64,000 nt of DNA from an uncultured Ruminiclostridium sp. (lineage in GTDB: Bacteria; Bacillota; Clostridia; Oscillospirales; Ruminococcaceae), in contig CAJTTE010000010.1 of assembly GCA_910579265.1 (NCBI GenBank), positions 30,984 to 94,983 of the forward strand, in the 5' to 3' direction. The position numbers and the translations under genes are program-made. This document shows, in pieces, positions 60,852 through 64,000 of this stretch (within the stretch, counting starts at the first letter, position 1; each line of letters starts with the position of its first letter). The notes beneath the pieces are model-generated. The model had not been told where the DNA came from. It worked only from the letters and a program-made list of their open reading frames with translations, and did not search any database.

Positions 60852-61223
60852 ATGGGAATTAAGGAAAGCTTTACAAGAGGTTCGGTTGAGATGCTTATCC
60901 TTTACTTGCTAAGTCAAGAGGATATGTACGGCTATCAGCTTGCTCAGGAAATAAATTCCCGGAGCGAAGGAAAAATCAGAATCACCGAAAGCTCAATGTA
61001 CCCTCATTTATACAGCCTTATTGAAAAAAAGGTGATAAGCGATTCAAAACGTCTTATAGGAAAACGCCGGACAAGGGTGTACTACCACCTGGAGGAAAAG
61101 GGCGCGGCACTTCTGGAGACATACAAAAACGATTACCAGACGATAAGCGAGGGAATTGAAAAAATATTCGGCAGCGGCCTGTCTTCCGTAAAAACGGGAA
61201 TAAGAAAAGTAAAGGACGCTTAA
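60852..61223 (+). CDS. PadR-family transcriptional regulator
   Basis: 123 residues. A winged-helix domain of the PadR type: TRGSVEMLILYLLSQEDMYGYQLAQEI, SEGKIRITESSMYPHLYSLIEKKVI, and the wing RVYYHLEEKGAALLETY, with a helical C-terminus for dimerisation. Such regulators usually repress a nearby transporter or membrane gene; no DUF1700/DUF4097 pair follows it here. ATG 60852 follows AAAGGAG by about nine bases; a longer frame upstream lacks a ribosome site. It sits 118 bases after leuS. Confidence 0.88.
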   Translation: MGIKESFTRGSVEMLILYLLSQEDMYGYQLAQEINSRSEGKIRITESSMYPHLYSLIEKKVISDSKRLIGKRRTRVYYHLEEKGAALLETYKNDYQTISEGIEKIFGSGLSSVKTGIRKVKDA

Positions 61224-61316
61224 CGGTCCTCGTTGGAGGTTTTTTATCGGGGCGTAAGCTTTCGGGTCGTTTTTTCTTATATTCTTGCCGTAAATTTACG
61301 TCAACAAAATTTTTGG

Positions 61317-61350
61317 CAGATCGAAAAAAGCTGTTGCTTTTTTCGATCTG
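61317..61350. terminator. Strong hairpin between padR-like gene and the hydrogenase-like gene
   Basis: CAGATCGAAAAAAG pairs perfectly with CTTTTTTCGATCTG around a six-base loop. The A/T runs sit inside the stem, so it can end transcription from either side. No other gene lies in the 420-base gap. Confidence 0.65.
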
Positions 61351-61646
61351 TTGTGATATAATTGTAAAAACATGTATTTTTTTAAAAATTTTTAGCTGAT
61401 ATTGCCAGTATAAGACTTTATTCAATAAAAAATCCCAAGTTTTCCCTCAGAAAAAATTACCCGTGTTCAATTGACGGAGTGTATTTCTGCACGGGCTTAA
61501 AAGGCTTTCGTGTGATTTTCGGCGGCTGAAAACTTGCCGGTCTTTTATTTTTCGGGAATTTGTACTTGAAAGGGCCGGGGACGTTGTCTTGGATTTCTTA
61601 TATATTCGGGGCACCGCCCCTATCGAATCATACGGAGGATTTTATT

Positions 61647-63515
61647 TTGGCGAGAGTTATTGTTGATCCGGAAAAATGTGTGGGCTGCAACTCCTGTATA
61701 AGGGCCTGCCCGGTCCCTACGGCTAACCGCTCGGTGGGAAGTATTGTACATATCAACGATGAGGAGTGCATCCGCTGCGGCGAATGCATTAAATCGTGTC
61801 TTCACGGGGCCAGAGACTATATTGATGAGATAGACGAATTTTTTGAGCTTATAAAAAAAGGCAACGTATCGCTTATTGTTGCTCCTGCCATTAAATCGGC
61901 GTTTGACGGGTATTGGCGTCATGCTCTTCAGTGGCTTAAGGACATGGGCGTTCGTGAGATTTACGACGCGTCCTTCGGAGCCGATATATGCACGTATATG
62001 CATATTGAGTTTCTTAAGCGGCATCCGGGAGAAAAGGTGATCTCTCAGCCTTGCGCTGCGATCGTAAACTATGCCGAAAAGCATCAGCCCGATTTGCTGC
62101 CTCTTCTTTCCCCGGTTCAAAGCCCTATGATGTGTTCGGCGATATACATACGCAAATATCTTCGCAATAATGATATTCTCGTAGGCCTGTCGCCGTGTAT
62201 TGCCAAGGGAGACGAATTTAGAAACACCGATGTGATTTCTTTAAACGTTACTTTTAAAAAGCTCAACGAGTATTTTAAGAAGAACGAAATTCATTTTTCC
62301 TCAGGATACAGCAATTTTGAGTTTTCCGCAACAAGAGGCTTCGACGGCGCCTTTTATCCTCTTCCAGGCGGTCTTAAGGAGTGCCTTAAGGTATATGATC
62401 CGGATATAAACGTTATCACTTCCGAAGGCGCTCAGAAGGTTTACGGCGATCTGGATGCCTATCTGAGAGTATCCAAGGCGAAGCGTCCGGTAGTATATGA
62501 CGTTTTATCCTGCGAATTCGGCTGTAATTCCGGCGCAGGTGCAAGAGATGACTTTAATGCATTCAGCACATACGATATAATGAAGAATGCCAAGTCATGG
62601 GCAAATAAAAATAAAAAATCACTCAGATTTCATAAGAAGATATTTAAAACTCTGAGGCTTGAAGACTTTTTAAGAGGCTATACGGACCGTTCAACCGGTT
62701 CCGAACCTACCGAAGCGGAGCTGAACGAGGTTTTCAACAGCATGGAAAAGTATACTTCGGAGGATCGTTCCATAGACTGTCATGCCTGCGGATACAAATC
62801 CTGCCGCCATATGGCGCTTTCTATACATATAGGCAACAACACTCCCGGAAACTGCCTTGTATATGAAAAGAAGCATATAGAAAAGGTAAGACAGGAAATA
62901 GAACAGGAGCATATACAGCTCGGACAGGCCGTTCAGGAAATAAAAGCCGAGCTTGAGGAGCTTCAGTCCAAGGTAGAGCCTATTTCTCAGCATTCCGAAG
63001 AAACCAGAAGGAAGAACGCCACTATCGTAGATGAGATGAAGGCGCTTAAAAACAGTATCGAGGATATTAACGCCGCCGTTGATGATATCAGAAATTCTTC
63101 ACAGGCAATAAGCCACGGCATCGGATTGTACAACAAGATAATAAAGGATATAAAGGACATAGCCGAGCAAACCAATATCCTCGCGATAAACGCTTCTATC
63201 GAGGCGGCAAATATAGGATCACTGGGCAAGGGCTTTGCGGTTGTTGCGGGAGAGGTAAGGGATCTTGCCATACGCTCCAACGAAACCGTTAAGCGCGCGG
63301 AGGATCATACAAACGCTATCTCAAAGGATCTTGAAGCGATCAACGATAATGTCAACAATATAGTTCAGCGAGTAGAATCCACGGATAATACGGCAAATAT
63401 CACGCTCGAATCCGTGAACGAAATGGAAAAGGGAACGGAAAGCATAAACACAAGCGTTCAGGAGGTTTCTTCGATCGTTGAGGAAATCAATGCCAGCGTT
63501 TCAAGTATTGTATAA
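61647..63515 (+). CDS. Ferredoxin / hydrogenase-like / MCP fusion, putative redox chemoreceptor
   Basis: About 622 residues, no membrane helix. The domains in order are: a two-[4Fe-4S] ferredoxin (CVGCNSCIRACP from Cys11; CIRCGECIKSC near 41-51), an [FeFe]-hydrogenase-like domain (about 60-300), an Fe-S domain with CHACGYKSC (Cys378, 381, 386) and Cys403, and an MCP signalling coiled coil whose tip reads EQTNILAINASIEAANIGSLGKGFAVVAGEVRDLA (around 505-540, part quoted). In the hydrogenase part the four cluster ligands are kept (Cys136, 184, 289, 293), but the proton-donating Cys of TSCCP is Pro (SQPCA). It is probably a cytosolic redox or H2 sensor feeding CheA. The TTG start at 61647 follows GGAGG by eight bases. 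Confidence 0.88.
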   Translation: MARVIVDPEKCVGCNSCIRACPVPTANRSVGSIVHINDEECIRCGECIKSCLHGARDYIDEIDEFFELIKKGNVSLIVAPAIKSAFDGYWRHALQWLKDMGVREIYDASFGADICTYMHIEFLKRHPGEKVISQPCAAIVNYAEKHQPDLLPLLSPVQSPMMCSAIYIRKYLRNNDILVGLSPCIAKGDEFRNTDVISLNVTFKKLNEYFKKNEIHFSSGYSNFEFSATRGFDGAFYPLPGGLKECLKVYDPDINVITSEGAQKVYGDLDAYLRVSKAKRPVVYDVLSCEFGCNSGAGARDDFNAFSTYDIMKNAKSWANKNKKSLRFHKKIFKTLRLEDFLRGYTDRSTGSEPTEAELNEVFNSMEKYTSEDRSIDCHACGYKSCRHMALSIHIGNNTPGNCLVYEKKHIEKVRQEIEQEHIQLGQAVQEIKAELEELQSKVEPISQHSEETRRKNATIVDEMKALKNSIEDINAAVDDIRNSSQAISHGIGLYNKIIKDIKDIAEQTNILAINASIEAANIGSLGKGFAVVAGEVRDLAIRSNETVKRAEDHTNAISKDLEAINDNVNNIVQRVESTDNTANITLESVNEMEKGTESINTSVQEVSSIVEEINASVSSIV

Positions 63516-63518
63516 ATA

Positions 63519-63555
63519 AAAACTCCGGTTTAAATAACTTTAAACCGGAGTTTTT
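63519..63555. terminator. Terminator after the MCP fusion gene
   Basis: AAACTCCGGTTTAAA pairs with TTTAAACCGGAGTTT and is followed by TTATTT. It can act from both sides. Confidence 0.88.
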
Positions 63556-63650
63556 ATTTATGCCGGAAAAATCGTATGAAATAAAATGCACTTATAATGG
63601 TGTACATGGTCATAGAAAAGTTTTCTCCCTTTTCTATTCGGATATAATGA

Positions 63651-63682
63651 AAAAACAAAAAACCCCGCCGAAGGCGGGATTT
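63651..63682 (-). terminator. Terminator of the flagellin gene
   Basis: On the minus strand CCCGCC pairs with GGCGGG around TTC and runs into a T-rich tract, about 60 bases after the flagellin stop. Confidence 0.85.
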
Positions 63683-63745
63683 TCTGCTGAGGTTTTACAT
63701 TGAAATGGATCAAGAACCCATAACAAACGAATGTTATACAGGCAA

Positions 63746-64000
63746 TTAGCCGAGGAGCTGGAGAACAGCCTGAGGCTGCTGGTTAGCCTGAGCGAGCATA
63801 GCCTGAGAAGCCTGCTGAAGGATGTTGAACTTGGTGTAGTTGATCATCTCTGTAGCCATATCGGTATCACGAATCTGGCTTTCAGCATTGGTCAGGTTCT
63901 CGTTAGTTGTGGTCAGGTTGTTAACTGTGTACTCGAGACGGTTCTGAAGAGCACCGAGGCCGGCTCTCTGCATGGAAACCTTCTTAACTGCTGCGTCAAC
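63746..64000 (-). CDS. Flagellin, C-terminal part (cut by window edge)
   Basis: 85 residues remain, beginning VDAAVKKVSMQRAGLGALQN and ending SQAMLAQANQQPQAVLQLLG. This is the conserved D0/D1 C-terminal helix pair of flagellin, with NLTNAESQIRDTDMATEM. The frame stays open to the window edge, so the true start lies outside; the internal Met at 63973 is not the start. The gene converges on the MCP fusion gene. It shows that the organism builds flagella. Confidence 0.95.
   Translation of the reverse strand, partial: VDAAVKKVSMQRAGLGALQNRLEYTVNNLTTTNENLTNAESQIRDTDMATEMINYTKFNILQQASQAMLAQANQQPQAVLQLLG

Overview
The window looks like the chromosome of a motile, low-to-moderate GC Gram-positive of the class Clostridia, most likely an Oscillospiraceae/Ruminococcaceae-type gut or rumen anaerobe. 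The pointers are a SCIFF peptide with its radical-SAM maturase, a T-box leader, an ECF-type vitamin transporter, Agr/LytTR-style signalling, the two-domain pyruvate kinase of Firmicutes, a PadR regulator, and flagellin beside a soluble chemotaxis-type redox sensor. No rRNA or ribosomal protein gene is present, so the placement is inferred.

Layout: 1-3.3 kb, an operon with a divergent RnfE/RnfA-like membrane pair, a DUF4015-like protein and an SdpI-like protein. 4.0-5.1 kb, a DUF4097-like membrane protein. 5.9-11.5 kb, a polyprenyl-type glycosyltransferase, a YfhO-like protein, coaX and an ECF S-component with a structured leader. 12.5-15.9 kb, mfd. 16.9-20.0 kb (minus), fapA/DUF342 and a degenerate GGDEF protein. 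20.5-24 kb, small membrane proteins, an oriC-like box cluster without dnaA, and a GT2 transferase. 25.2-26.9 kb, pyk. 27.2-30.5 kb, a P-loop kinase, tRNA-Gln and an AT-rich lipoprotein. 30.5-37.6 kb (minus), a CDP-3,6-dideoxyhexose operon, probably of the ascarylose type, headed by a GT61 protein with a repeated coiled coil. 38.6-41.6 kb, a tandem repeat behind tRNA-Leu, a tyrosine recombinase and an FAD oxidoreductase. 41.8-47.4 kb (minus), a Tyr-type T-box, a GNAT gene, and a tyrS-led group ending in an Abi/HEPN gene. 47.8-51 kb, a LytTR/GHKL two-component pair and an FlxA-like protein. 51.8-53.2 kb, pth-trmO. 53.7-57.5 kb (minus), an HtrA protease and the SCIFF pair. 58.3-63.5 kb, leuS, a PadR regulator and a ferredoxin/hydrogenase-like/MCP fusion. 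A flagellin gene runs off the right edge.

The most striking property is the intergenic DNA. Almost every gap over 300 bases holds short palindromic, MITE-like elements from at least eight families: R1 (about 178 bp, seven copies), R2 (150-190 bp, about twelve copies), R3 (157 bp, two copies), R4 (95 bp, two copies), R5 (about 160-180 bp, three copies), and single copies of R6, R7 and R8. One R3 copy sits inside an R4 copy, and the intact R4 serves as the empty site. A separate family of about 238 bp (TAR) lies directly 3' of both tRNA genes in the window, in the same orientation relative to each tRNA. None of these elements encodes a transposase here, so they are probably mobilised in trans or maintained as structured RNA/DNA.

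Functional links: the glycosyltransferase, YfhO, CDP-sugar and GT61 genes point to envelope glycan decoration. The hydrogenase-like MCP fusion and flagellin point to redox-guided motility. The Tyr T-box lies upstream of the tyrS-led group, but a GNAT gene and two inserted elements now separate it from tyrS.
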